Source: Phenylobacterium sp. CCH9-H3 (GTDB lineage Bacteria; Pseudomonadota; Alphaproteobacteria; Caulobacterales; Caulobacteraceae). Taken from it: a DNA stretch of 8,439 bases. A program made the translations under genes and the position numbers. Positions 1-6,287 of this stretch are shown piece by piece (the stretch's first letter is position 1; each line of letters opens with the position of its first letter). The notes below the pieces were generated by a model that made no database searches, was not told the DNA's origin, and was given only the letters and a program-made list of their open reading frames with translations. The stretch lies in assembly GCF_001557235.1 (NCBI RefSeq), contig NZ_LSJI01000001.1, positions 1 through 8,439 on the forward strand, written 5' to 3'.

Positions 1-8
1 GGCTTATT

Positions 9-53
9 CCTCCCCCCTCTGGGGGAGGGGGACCGCGAAGCGGTGGAGGGGGG
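9..53. repeat. GC-rich double-hairpin intergenic repeat, possible terminator
   Basis: Two adjacent inverted repeats are visible. The first pairs 9-16 (CCTCCCCC) with 21-28 (GGGGGAGG) around a CTCT loop. The second pairs 32-36 (ACCGC) with 40-44 (GCGGT) around GAA. A G-rich tail echoes the first arm. From memory, very similar strings recur between genes in Caulobacterales and related genomes, so this is probably one copy of a dispersed element. It lies 3' of the minus-strand PEP-CTERM gene that ends at 64, so its transcript could fold here and stop. There is no clear U-tract. Copy number cannot be tested from this window. Confidence 0.55.
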
Positions 54-63
54 GCTAAACCCC

Positions 64-747
64 TCAGGCCACGATCCGCCGCCGCGACCGCAGGCTCGCG
101 CCCGCCAGCCCGAAGCCCATGATCATCAGCGCCCAGGTCCCCGGCTCGGGCACCACCGCCACCGCCCGGGTGGAGATCGCCCCCACCGCGTCGATGTCCG
201 CGCCCACCGACCCGCCGGTCGTCGCACCTTCGCCCGCCACGTCGATCAGCCGCACGAACGAGAAGGCCGCCGACGTCCCATAGCCGAACGCGTCGATGTC
301 GATCCCCCGGGTGCTGCCCGTGACGCCGCCCACCGACAGCCAGGTGATCCCGTCCACCGAGACGTCCACCGTGGTGTCCTCCACGTCCGGCCCGATCTCG
401 AAGATCCACAGGTCGTCGGCGTCGTTGCCCGAGCCGGTCAGCACATTGTTGGTGAACTGCAGCACCAGCGCCCCGCCCACGCCCAGCGAGACGAAGTCGC
501 AGGCCGCCGTCGTGGCGCAGGAATTGGCCCCGCTGTAGTCCGGCGCCCCCAGCGCGTTGAACGCGCCCTGGAAGCCGGCGCTCGGCGCGGCGCCCTCCAG
601 CCCCGGCTGGTACGAGACCACCGCATCGGCGAACGAGCCGATCCCACCCGGGAAATCCACCCCGCCGAACACCTCGGCCTGCGCCGCGCCGCCCCACGCC
701 ACCGCGCACACGCCGCCCAGCAGCGCGCCCATCCAACGCCTCGTCAT
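64..747 (-). CDS. PEPxxWA-CTERM sorting domain-containing exported protein
   Basis: A 227-residue protein with a signal peptide (about residues 1-24, cleavage after AQA), a mature domain, and a C-terminal tripartite signal. That signal has VPEPGTWA at 199-206, a hydrophobic segment to about 219 and a basic SRRR end at 221-224. Such signals are known to direct processing by exosortase/archaeosortase-type proteases at the cell surface. The mature region (25-195) is glycine- and aspartate-rich with a DLWIFEIGPDVEDT stretch and repeated IDIDAFG/ADIDAVG motifs. I recall this arrangement from other PEP-CTERM proteins; a calcium-binding or discoidin-like beta fold is only an inference. Cys77 and Cys83 could pair. 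The ATG at 747 is chosen because AGGAGGGA lies just upstream and the signal peptide begins there; an in-frame start at 777 would add 10 residues and lacks support. No exosortase gene is in the window. Confidence 0.9.
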   Translation of the reverse strand: MTRRWMGALLGGVCAVAWGGAAQAEVFGGVDFPGGIGSFADAVVSYQPGLEGAAPSAGFQGAFNALGAPDYSGANSCATTAACDFVSLGVGGALVLQFTNNVLTGSGNDADDLWIFEIGPDVEDTTVDVSVDGITWLSVGGVTGSTRGIDIDAFGYGTSAAFSFVRLIDVAGEGATTGGSVGADIDAVGAISTRAVAVVPEPGTWALMIMGFGLAGASLRSRRRIVA

Positions 748-822
748 GACAGTTCCCTCCTGAACCGGCCCGCGCACGAGCCGCCCCTAGCCGCCGCACC
801 CCGCGAGGGCTTTGCAGTGGGA

Positions 823-848
823 AACTGGAGAACGCGGTTCGTTGTTCC
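823..848 (-). promoter_or_regulatory. Weak EcfG/SigT-like promoter candidate
   Basis: On the minus strand GGAAC (848-844) is followed after 17 bases by AGTT (826-823). The known alphaproteobacterial general-stress sigma factor consensus is GGAAC, 16-17 bases, CGTT, so there is one mismatch in the -10. It points at the PEP-CTERM gene starting at 747 and would give a leader of about 70 bases. The rest of the 778-1015 gap shows nothing convincing. Confidence 0.22.
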
Positions 849-1015
849 GGGTTATCTGCCGAATCCTCCTCGGTCCCTGCCAAGCCCTTCAGCTTGTGAT
901 CCCACTGGCGGCTAACTTCTTAGGTTTCAGTCGACGCGAGCGGCGGCGATGCTAGGGCGGGGAGGCCAATCCATTCGATGAATAGGTCTCTGGCTTAGGT
1001 AGCACGCGCGGGGCC

Positions 1016-1548
1016 ATGGCGGCCGAGGACGTGGGCGAGATCGAGCCGCTGGGCCGCACCTACCACCGGATCGCCCGTTCGGTGCGCCAGAGCCTGACGG
1101 CGAAGGCCCGGCTGGTCCGCGACCGCGCGGCCGCCGCGGCTTCTACGACGTTTTCGACGACGAGCCGGCGCCGGTCGTGTTCGGCCGCGATACCCGCGAT
1201 CGCATCGAGGAGGTGTGCCGCGCGGCCCGGCCCTATGTGGCGCGCGAGCGGCCCGACTTCGACGAGTCCGACGAGGCGCAGATCCTTGGGCTGGCGCGGG
1301 AACTCGCCGAATACGACGACTTCCTCGAGGTGTCGGTGGCCGAGACGGTCGACCGGATCCTGGAGATCCTCGGCTACCCGGAGGTCGCCGTCGCCGAAGC
1401 GGCGCAGGCGGCGAGGGCCCGGGCCGCGGCGGCCCAGGGGGAGGCGCCCAGCCCGCATCGGGCCCGCCGGCCGCGCCACCGGCGCACGACTCCGCCTGAC
1501 CCGCCACGCCGCACGCCAATGTTCGCGGAACGGGCAATCTCGAATTGA
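1016..1548 (+). pseudogene. Small protein of unknown function, apparently frameshifted
   Basis: Two reading frames each look coding over part of this stretch. From ATG 1016 the first frame gives a basic helical start (MAAEDVGEIEPLGRTYHRIA, then RSVRQSLTAKARLVRDRA) to about 1135. After that it degenerates into Ser/Arg/Thr-rich sequence, while the other plus frame carries an acidic segment from about 1141 (GFYDVFDDEPAPVVFGRDTR) through a helical domain (IEEVCRAARPYVARERPDF, ILGLARELAEYDDF, VAETVDRILEILGYPEVAV). Joining them needs one restored base in the GC-rich tract near 1120-1140. A second shift near the G5 run at 1437-1441 would give an Ala/Pro-rich tail ending at TGA 1497-1499. Staying in frame gives a less natural Arg-rich tail ending at 1548. 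I do not recognise the family. There is no clear Shine-Dalgarno before 1016. It could be a real mutation, an assembly error or, less likely, recoding. Confidence 0.6.
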
Positions 1549-1631
1549 CCTGTGCGCGGCCCATCATTCAACTGGCGGGTGAGCGCCGGGCCGACGTGGG
1601 GTTGAGCTTGGCTGTGGGCGGAGGAATTTTC

Positions 1632-2285
1632 ATGTTCAGGACGATGATGACCGGCCTGGCCCTGGCGGCCGGCCTGGCGGGCGCAGCGTGGGCCGAGGGG
1701 CCGCTGTCGGTGACGACGCCGTTCGACACCCTGATCGTACCCACCGACCCGTTCAAGGCGGACCTGGCCGGCCTTGGCGTCACGTCCGAGTTGGCCTCGC
1801 CCACCTTCGTCAGCATCTATCAGCCGGCGAAGCTCACCTTCCGCCTGCTGGAGTCCAACACCGGTCGGGCGGGATTGCAGATCACCACCCTGGTGGTCGA
1901 TGGGGTCGACTACGACTTCGGCCTGCAGGATTTCACCGCGCCCGGCCTGTTGCTGGGGAGCCAGACGTTCTACGGCGACTTCACCAGCCTGGTGGGCTTT
2001 CGCGACGCCAGCATGCCCGCCGACGTGGAGCCGGTGCCGTGGCCCGACGCCTTCCAGGTCTATATTCGCGGCAGCGACGTGGGGAACCTGAGCGGCATCG
2101 GCCCCTTCATCGGCAACTTCGACACCCTCTATTTCAGCATCGCCGGCGTGGCGCTGTTCGAGGTCTCGGCCACCGTCGTGCCCGAGCCCGCGGCGTGGGC
2201 GCTGATGATCGGCGGCTTCGGCCTCGCCGGAGCGCGGTTACGCCGGGGCAGGGCGCTCAGGCCTGCGCCGGCCGCGGCCGCCTGA
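1632..2285 (+). CDS. PEPxxWA-CTERM sorting domain-containing exported protein
   Basis: A 217-residue protein. An N-terminal signal peptide (about residues 1-21, cleavage after AWA) leads into a beta-rich mature domain (22-180), then VPEPAAWA at 183-190, a hydrophobic GGFGLAGARL stretch and a basic RRGR end, followed by an unusual APAAAA tail. The architecture is that of exosortase-type substrates destined for the cell surface or extracellular matrix. The ATG at 1632 is supported by GGAGGA at 1620-1625, six bases upstream, and by the signal peptide; an in-frame upstream start at 1545 would put 29 unrelated residues in front. The mature domain is not recognisably the same as that of the 64-747 protein, apart from the sorting signal. 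It ends exactly where the convergent kinase gene ends. Function beyond surface sorting is unknown. Confidence 0.9.
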   Translation: MFRTMMTGLALAAGLAGAAWAEGPLSVTTPFDTLIVPTDPFKADLAGLGVTSELASPTFVSIYQPAKLTFRLLESNTGRAGLQITTLVVDGVDYDFGLQDFTAPGLLLGSQTFYGDFTSLVGFRDASMPADVEPVPWPDAFQVYIRGSDVGNLSGIGPFIGNFDTLYFSIAGVALFEVSATVVPEPAAWALMIGGFGLAGARLRRGRALRPAPAAAA

Positions 2286-3254
2286 TCAGAGGTCGAACGC
2301 CGCCCGCCATACCGCCCCGCCCGGCGTCAGGCTGAGCTGGGCGCGCGCGTTCGGCTGCGCCGCCAGGGCCCGGGTCAGCAGGCGGCCGCCGAAGCCCTGC
2401 CGGCCGCGGGGCGCGGGCCTGGGCCCGCCGGCCTCGACCCACTCCACCTCCAGCCGCCGGCGGCCCGCGGCCGTCTCGTCCACGCGCCAGGTCAGGCGCA
2501 CCTGTCCGGCGTCGCCGGAGAGGGCGCCGTGCTTGGTCGCGTTGGTGGCCAGTTCGTGCAGGCAGAGGGTGAGGGCGACCGCCGCCTCGGGCGAGACGGG
2601 CGCCGGCCCGCCGCTGAGGGTCAGCCGGCCGGGGGCGGCGGGGCGGAACGGCGCTAGCGCCCGCTCGGCCACCGCCTGCAGCGTCACCTCCCGCCAGCCG
2701 GCGTCCACCAGCACGTCGTGGGCGTCAGCCAGGGCCGAGAGGCGGGCGGCGAAGTCGCGGCGGGCGGCCTCGGTGTCGGTGGCGCCGCGGAAGGTCTGGT
2801 CGGCCAGGGACTGGACCACGGCCAGGGTGTTCTTGACCCGGTGATGCAACTCCAGTTTCAGCAGCCGCTCGCCCTCGCGCGCCGCCACCTCCCGCGCCAG
2901 CGCGGCCCGCAGCAGCGCCACGATCCAGACCACGAACCCGCTGCAGGCCAGGAAGAACAGCACGCTAAGCACGCTGCGCCGCAGGGCCACCGGATGGGCG
3001 GCGGGCGCGGCCACCATAAGCGCGCCGCCCACGCTGAGCAGCGCCGCGCAGGCCACGCCCGAGGCGATGCCGCCGAACACGCTGGCCACCAGCACCGCCA
3101 GCACGAAGGCGCCGAACGGGGCGCCCATGCCTATGTACGGCGAAAGCGCCAGGCGGATCGCCAGCGCCAATCCGGCCACGGCCAGGCCCAGCGCCACGCG
3201 CGCCGCCATGCCGCGCGGCTGCCGCGCTATCCGCCGCACCAGGAAATCCGTCAC
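2286..3254 (-). CDS. Membrane-bound HWE-family sensor histidine kinase
   Basis: A 322-residue inner-membrane kinase. Residues 18-118 hold about four hydrophobic segments with almost no periplasmic loops, a DUF4118-like arrangement, and there is no separate sensor domain. A short linker (119-133) leads to the phosphoacceptor box LHHRVKN, with His138 the likely phosphorylated residue. The ATP-binding domain has HELATNATKHGALS at 233-246, WVE at 272-274 and a GFGGRLL G-box at 287-293. The His in the N-box and the WxE motif define the HWE family. In Alphaproteobacteria HWE and HisKA_2 kinases often feed PhyR-NepR-EcfG stress signalling, but no response regulator is adjacent, so its partner is unknown. 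GTG at 3254 is chosen: GGGAGAG lies five bases upstream and VTDFLVRR begins a normal membrane N-terminus. The in-frame ATG at 3365 would add 37 Arg/Gly-rich residues. Confidence 0.93.
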   Translation of the reverse strand: MTDFLVRRIARQPRGMAARVALGLAVAGLALAIRLALSPYIGMGAPFGAFVLAVLVASVFGGIASGVACAALLSVGGALMVAAPAAHPVALRRSVLSVLFFLACSGFVVWIVALLRAALAREVAAREGERLLKLELHHRVKNTLAVVQSLADQTFRGATDTEAARRDFAARLSALADAHDVLVDAGWREVTLQAVAERALAPFRPAAPGRLTLSGGPAPVSPEAAVALTLCLHELATNATKHGALSGDAGQVRLTWRVDETAAGRRRLEVEWVEAGGPRPAPRGRQGFGGRLLTRALAAQPNARAQLSLTPGGAVWRAAFDL

Positions 3255-3381
3255 GCGAGCTCTCCCAGAGCCGCGCCCTGGCGCAGCCTCCTCGAAGCCC
3301 ATTCTAGGCGAGCCGGCGGATTGCGCACCCCTGGCGAGAAGTCGCGGCCGGCGCCGCGTTCCCATCGATGTGTTGAAGACC

Positions 3382-3407
3382 GACGTTTTGCAGATTGACG
3401 GCGTTCC
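3382..3407 (-). promoter_or_regulatory. EcfG/SigT-like promoter candidate upstream of the HWE kinase
   Basis: On the minus strand GGAAC (3407-3403) is followed after 17 bases by CGTC (3385-3382). This matches the general-stress consensus GGAAC, 16-17 bases, CGTT at all but the last base. It faces the kinase gene and would give a leader of roughly 120 bases before the GTG at 3254. The kinase belongs to a family commonly tied to this stress response, which makes the match more plausible but does not prove it. No other convincing promoter was seen in the divergent gap 3255-3489. Confidence 0.3.
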
Positions 3408-3489
3408 AAGTTGTGGTCACGCTACCTGCTATCAGGGGTGGTTATCGCGGCGGTGATCCGATCGTGGCGATCTCTGTCGGGGGACTTCC

Positions 3490-5166
3490 ATGCTGATCGC
3501 GCTTGCCTTGCTGGCGGCGGACCTGGGGGCTGCGAGCCCCCGGGCCGAGCTGACGCCCAAGTATGTTGCCGACTACGTGCCGGCCAAGGGCGTTTCATTG
3601 GACGCCAAGCGGATATGCATCGACGGCTTCGTGGATCCCGGGAAGCTGGCCGTTCAGCTGATGATCCAGCTCGAGATGTTCGACGAGTTGCGGACCCGGA
3701 GCGGCGAGGCCGCCCTGCTCACCTTCGACGGCTCGGAATGTCCCGATCGTATCGCCGGGAAGCCGCCCATCGAGGCCAAGCAAAAGTCGGCGTGCACCGC
3801 CTCCATCGTCGTTCAGCGCCTGCTGCTAAATGTCTACACCGGCTACATGCCCACCGTCGGCGCGGTCGAAGGCGCGAAGACGCACAAGCTCGTCGAGGGA
3901 GATCTCGAACGAGATGTCGCGAGCGCCCGGATGCGACGCGCAGTCGTCGAAGACTTCACGGCGACGTTCCTCACCAGCCCTGCAGGTCATCGGTTCGTCG
4001 AATGCGACTTTGCGGAGAAGCCGACTGCAATTGCCGACGGAGCCGAGCCCGAGCCGACGACGCTGGAGCGCAGCGGAACAGGCGCGGACCTCGCCGAGTT
4101 CGGGGTTCGCTTTGCCCGCGGGCTGCGTGTCCTGCAGTTCCGCCAGTACGCCGGCAACCTTGTCTACCGCGGCGCAGGTGAATCCTACGACTCCGTGCAC
4201 GCCACCTTCGCTTCCGGCCGCGACCTTTACGCGACCGACGCCGGCTTCAGCGTCAATCTCAGCAAAGAACTCGGCGACGAGGCCCGTTCGGACTACTTCC
4301 GCCAGCGAAAAGAGACCATTGTTGGCGCGATCGGTATTCCGCTGTGCGGCCTGCGAAAGCTCGAAGGTAAGGACTGTCAGTCGGAGAATCCCGTCGAAGA
4401 GGTCCTCGAGAGTGATAGTTTAGCCGAGCGGCGGCGAAAGGAAGCGCGGAGGACGTTCACCTACGATGTCATCCCATTTGTCGCACTTGACCGCGGCTTC
4501 AAGAAAACTCGACCGCTGGCGACACCGGGGGATCTAAAGAAGGAGGTGACCGGCGATCTGCTGTCGTATGGCGCAGTCGGCTACTTGGCGACCGATGACG
4601 GACCGGAAAACTGCGCCCTTTGGGGGGCGTTGGATCGCCTTACGAACTGCGCCTCATACTACGTGGCTCGAATCTTCCGACTGGAGAACGACCTCGATGA
4701 AAGCAAGCTGGAGGCCGTGTCTCTCCGTTACACGCCGCTGGTGAAGACCAGTTCGCCGGGGCTCAAAGCTTTCGACTTCTGTCTGAATTCCGTGTGTGGC
4801 GATCCTGACCGGTTCCTGCGGACCGGTGTTCTGTTCGATCTGCGCTATAATCAAGGCTGGTATAAGGACCCTGGAAATCTACCGCTGCTTCAGGAGTTGA
4901 ACCGGGATTACGCGCGTATCGGTGGCCGCATCGGCGTCATTGGCGTCGTGAAACTCCTGCCTGATGTGCCGATCAACTTCTGGGCCGCCTACACTGACTT
5001 TGAGCCCTTGAAGGGATTTGATCGCGATCTTGGCCAGACCCAAGCGCAGATCAGCGTCACGTTCAGCGCCGCGACGATCTCGCTCGACTATCGAAATGGC
5101 AGGCGCGAGGACACGGCCAAGCGCGACAGCACGTATGCGCTGAAGGTTGGGTTCAAAACCAAATAG
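3490..5166 (+). CDS. Exported protein of unknown function, beta-rich C-terminal half
   Basis: A 558-residue protein I do not recognise. Residues 1-15 are a short hydrophobic signal-like segment (MLIALALLAADLGAASPRA), so export to the periplasm or outer membrane is likely. It contains ten cysteines (43, 84, 102, 172, 286, 296, 375, 387, 431, 436), an even number that fits disulfides outside the cytoplasm. Residues 20-220 mix helices and strands. From about 321 to the end there are many short stretches alternating hydrophobic and polar residues with aromatics (for example TFTYDVIPFVAL, YYVARIFRLEN, GVLFDLRYNQ, INFWAAYTDF, YALKVGFKTK), as in a beta barrel or beta sandwich. It lacks the usual terminal Phe or Trp of outer-membrane barrels. 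ATG 3490 follows GGGGGA by five bases. Codon use is looser than in its neighbours, with ATA at 3613, CTA at 3826 and TTA at 4420, hinting at horizontal acquisition. It appears monocistronic. Confidence 0.85.
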   Translation: MLIALALLAADLGAASPRAELTPKYVADYVPAKGVSLDAKRICIDGFVDPGKLAVQLMIQLEMFDELRTRSGEAALLTFDGSECPDRIAGKPPIEAKQKSACTASIVVQRLLLNVYTGYMPTVGAVEGAKTHKLVEGDLERDVASARMRRAVVEDFTATFLTSPAGHRFVECDFAEKPTAIADGAEPEPTTLERSGTGADLAEFGVRFARGLRVLQFRQYAGNLVYRGAGESYDSVHATFASGRDLYATDAGFSVNLSKELGDEARSDYFRQRKETIVGAIGIPLCGLRKLEGKDCQSENPVEEVLESDSLAERRRKEARRTFTYDVIPFVALDRGFKKTRPLATPGDLKKEVTGDLLSYGAVGYLATDDGPENCALWGALDRLTNCASYYVARIFRLENDLDESKLEAVSLRYTPLVKTSSPGLKAFDFCLNSVCGDPDRFLRTGVLFDLRYNQGWYKDPGNLPLLQELNRDYARIGGRIGVIGVVKLLPDVPINFWAAYTDFEPLKGFDRDLGQTQAQISVTFSAATISLDYRNGRREDTAKRDSTYALKVGFKTK

Positions 5167-5182
5167 ACGCGAGGCAAGTAGG

Positions 5183-5201
5183 CGCCGTCACCTTGACGGC
5201 G
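5183..5201. terminator. GC-rich hairpin, probable terminator
   Basis: A perfect eight-base inverted repeat (CGCCGTCA at 5183-5190, TGACGGCG at 5194-5201) with a CCT loop starts 16 bases after the stop of the 558-residue protein gene. No U-tract follows. A second, weaker hairpin (GCGATC at 5217-5222, GATCGC at 5226-5231, loop TCT) follows 15 bases later. The gap lies between convergent genes, so either hairpin could end transcription from both sides. Nothing else is seen in 5167-5318. Confidence 0.55.
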
Positions 5202-5318
5202 ACGTCTGGGGGATCTGCGATCTCTGATCGCAATCATGGCGAACAGAGGGACCGCACGTCGATTATGACTGTCGATATGCGGCGCCTCATCAGGGCATCG
5301 GACGCCCAGCCGGGATGG

Positions 5319-5603
5319 CTAGGCGGTCGCGCCGTTGCGGTCGAGGATGCTCTCGGGCACGCCGCCCTTTTCCACCCGCACGCCCAGGAACCGCATCACG
5401 CCGCCCGCGTAGCTGATGTCAGTGACCGGGGTGGCGGGGTCGCGAGTCAGGAGGCTGACGTCGCGCAGGGTCAGGCGCAGGACCATGTCCTCGGCCGCCA
5501 CGCCGTCGGCCACCGCCGACTGGATGAGGGCGCGGAAGCGGCCGTCGGGCGAGGCGCCGGGCTTGGTGGAGATAGTGGAGGGCAGGGGCTTGGCCATGGT
5601 CAT
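5319..5603 (-). CDS. Small protein of unknown function, second gene of a two-gene operon
   Basis: A 94-residue soluble protein with no signal peptide or membrane segment. The first 20 residues are polar and probably disordered. Residues 21-54 look helical then strand-like (FRALIQSAVADGVAAEDMVL, RLTLRDVSLLTRD), and the rest ends in VMRFLGVRVEKGGVPESILD. I cannot assign a family. The start is set by translational coupling: its ATG (5603-5601) shares ATGA with the stop of the upstream gene (5602-5600). A second in-frame ATG lies at 5597. Because the overlap is so tight, the two proteins are probably made together and may act together. A longer in-frame reading upstream is the shadow of the partner gene. 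Confidence 0.75.
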   Translation of the reverse strand: MTMAKPLPSTISTKPGASPDGRFRALIQSAVADGVAAEDMVLRLTLRDVSLLTRDPATPVTDISYAGGVMRFLGVRVEKGGVPESILDRNGATA

Positions 5604-5806
5604 GCGGCGCCGTAGCCGAGTTCGCCCTGGACCCGCACCTGGCACGGCTTGCCGCCGTCCAGCATCTGCCGCGCGTGGCGGTTGGCGGCCGCCTTGGCGA
5701 CCTCCTTGTCCGGGGAGTGACCGAAGCTTTCGCCGTCCAGTTCGACGCGCCACACGCCTTCGAAGCGGGAGACGGTCAGGACCGCCCTGTCAGGTACCAT
5801 TCGCAT
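5600..5806 (-). CDS. Small DUF2188-like protein, first gene of a two-gene operon
   Basis: A short cytoplasmic protein of about 68 residues. It reads VLTVSRFEGVWRVELDGESF, then DKEVAKAAANRHARQML, then CQVRVQGELGY: two strands with a central Trp, a helix with a DKxxAxxAA pattern, and a final strand. This resembles the small DUF2188-type fold, but the match is by pattern only. The start is uncertain. ATG 5806 (MRMVPDRAVL) and ATG 5800 (MVPDRAVL) begin just before the conserved part; TTG 5851 would add 15 residues. None has a good Shine-Dalgarno. A TATGCT sequence lies a few bases upstream of 5806 on this strand, so a leaderless message is possible, although no -35 box at proper spacing was found. 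Its stop overlaps the next gene by ATGA. Confidence 0.72.
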   Translation of the reverse strand: MRMVPDRAVLTVSRFEGVWRVELDGESFGHSPDKEVAKAAANRHARQMLDGGKPCQVRVQGELGYGAA

Positions 5807-5851
5807 AGCGCACACTAGCATAATCCGGGCCGGCCGATAGAAATTTGACAA

Positions 5852-6031
5852 TAATTCTTGCCAGAGGCGAAAAGTGCGCGCATTCCTATCTGGTCAAATC
5901 TCGGCTTGGCTCGTCCGGCACCCGCGACGAAATCCAGTATTTCGGCCCGGTATTCGTCATCGACCCTCAACGAAATTTTGATCTCAAAGCCCGTCCGGGC
6001 GCGAGAATTCATGTCCGGAAAGGGACGATCA
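5852..6031 (+). promoter_or_regulatory. Probable long 5' leader/promoter region of the cold-shock gene
   Basis: This 180-base non-coding stretch is less GC-rich than the genes around it and precedes the cold-shock gene. It includes a small hairpin (GCCC 5989-5992, GGGC 5997-6000) and the Shine-Dalgarno AGGGA at 6021-6025. TTGACA at 5845-5850 is an exact -35 box but has no good -10 at the right distance. Several cspA-type genes elsewhere have long structured leaders that control translation at low temperature; a similar role here is inference. Frames open across it look non-coding. Confidence 0.35.
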
Positions 6032-6241
6032 ATGCAAACCGGCACTGTGAAGTGGTTCAACGCCACCAAGGGCTTCGGCTTCATCCAGCCTGACGAAGGC
6101 GGCGCCGACGTGTTCGTGCACATCTCGGCCGTCGAGCGCGCGGGCCTCGGCTCGCTGAACGAAGGCCAGAAGGTCAGCTTCGAACTCGAGCGCGACAAGC
6201 GCTCCGGCAAGATGTCGGCCGGCCAGCTGCAGGCGGCCTGA
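6032..6241 (+). CDS. cspA: CspA-family cold-shock protein
   Basis: A 69-residue single cold-shock domain, the usual length for bacterial CspA proteins. It begins [20 protein letters not shown] and carries RNP1 (KGFGFI, residues 13-18) and RNP2 (VFVH, residues 27-30), with aromatic residues Trp8, Phe9, Phe15, Phe17 and Phe28 on the nucleic-acid-binding face. Such proteins bind single-stranded RNA and DNA and melt RNA structure, especially in the cold. The end, [14 protein letters not shown], is typical of alphaproteobacterial members. ATG 6032 is chosen because AGGGA lies six bases upstream and the domain starts there; an in-frame ATG at 6011 would add seven residues. The leader is long, and a large hairpin follows the stop. 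Several paralogues usually occur per genome, so the exact symbol is not certain. Confidence 0.95.
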   Translation: MQTGTVKWFNATKGFGFIQPDEGGADVFVHISAVERAGLGSLNEGQKVSFELERDKRSGKMSAGQLQAA

Positions 6242-6252
6242 GCTTGAACTGC

Positions 6253-6284
6253 GACGGCCTTCCGGCCCCGGCGGGGAGGCCGTC
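6253..6284 (+). promoter_or_regulatory. Hairpin enclosing the Shine-Dalgarno of the next gene; attenuator or terminator
   Basis: Perfect eight-base arms GACGGCCT (6253-6260) and AGGCCGTC (6277-6284) enclose a second stem CCCC (6266-6269) with GGGG (6273-6276), loop GGC, leaving TCCGG as a bulge. It begins 11 bases after the cspA stop. The 3' side contains GGGGAGG (6273-6279), the evident Shine-Dalgarno for ATG 6288. Folding would hide that site and could also slow RNA polymerase. There is no U-tract. It can be read as the cspA terminator, a translation switch, or both. Confidence 0.5.
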
Positions 6285-6287
6285 TGC

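Noticed and set aside
43..915. A 290-residue open frame on the plus strand
   Set aside because: Its product is dominated by Arg, His and Pro and it overlaps the clear PEP-CTERM gene on the other strand.
1120..1145. Programmed ribosomal frameshift in the small unknown gene
   Set aside because: No X-XXY-YYZ slippery heptamer is visible, so mutation or sequence error is the simpler explanation.
2718..3398. A 226-residue open frame on the plus strand
   Set aside because: It is antisense to the membrane and phosphoacceptor part of the HWE kinase and has a low-complexity His/Gln/Arg product.
5845..5850. TTGACA as a -35 box for cspA
   Set aside because: No reasonable -10 element lies 16-18 bases downstream.
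5845..6093. Upstream frame running from the leader into cspA
   Set aside because: There is no Shine-Dalgarno or family resemblance, and it ends inside cspA in another frame.
5815..6210. A 131-residue minus-strand frame opposite the cold-shock gene
   Set aside because: It is antisense to the unmistakable CspA domain and lacks a ribosome site.
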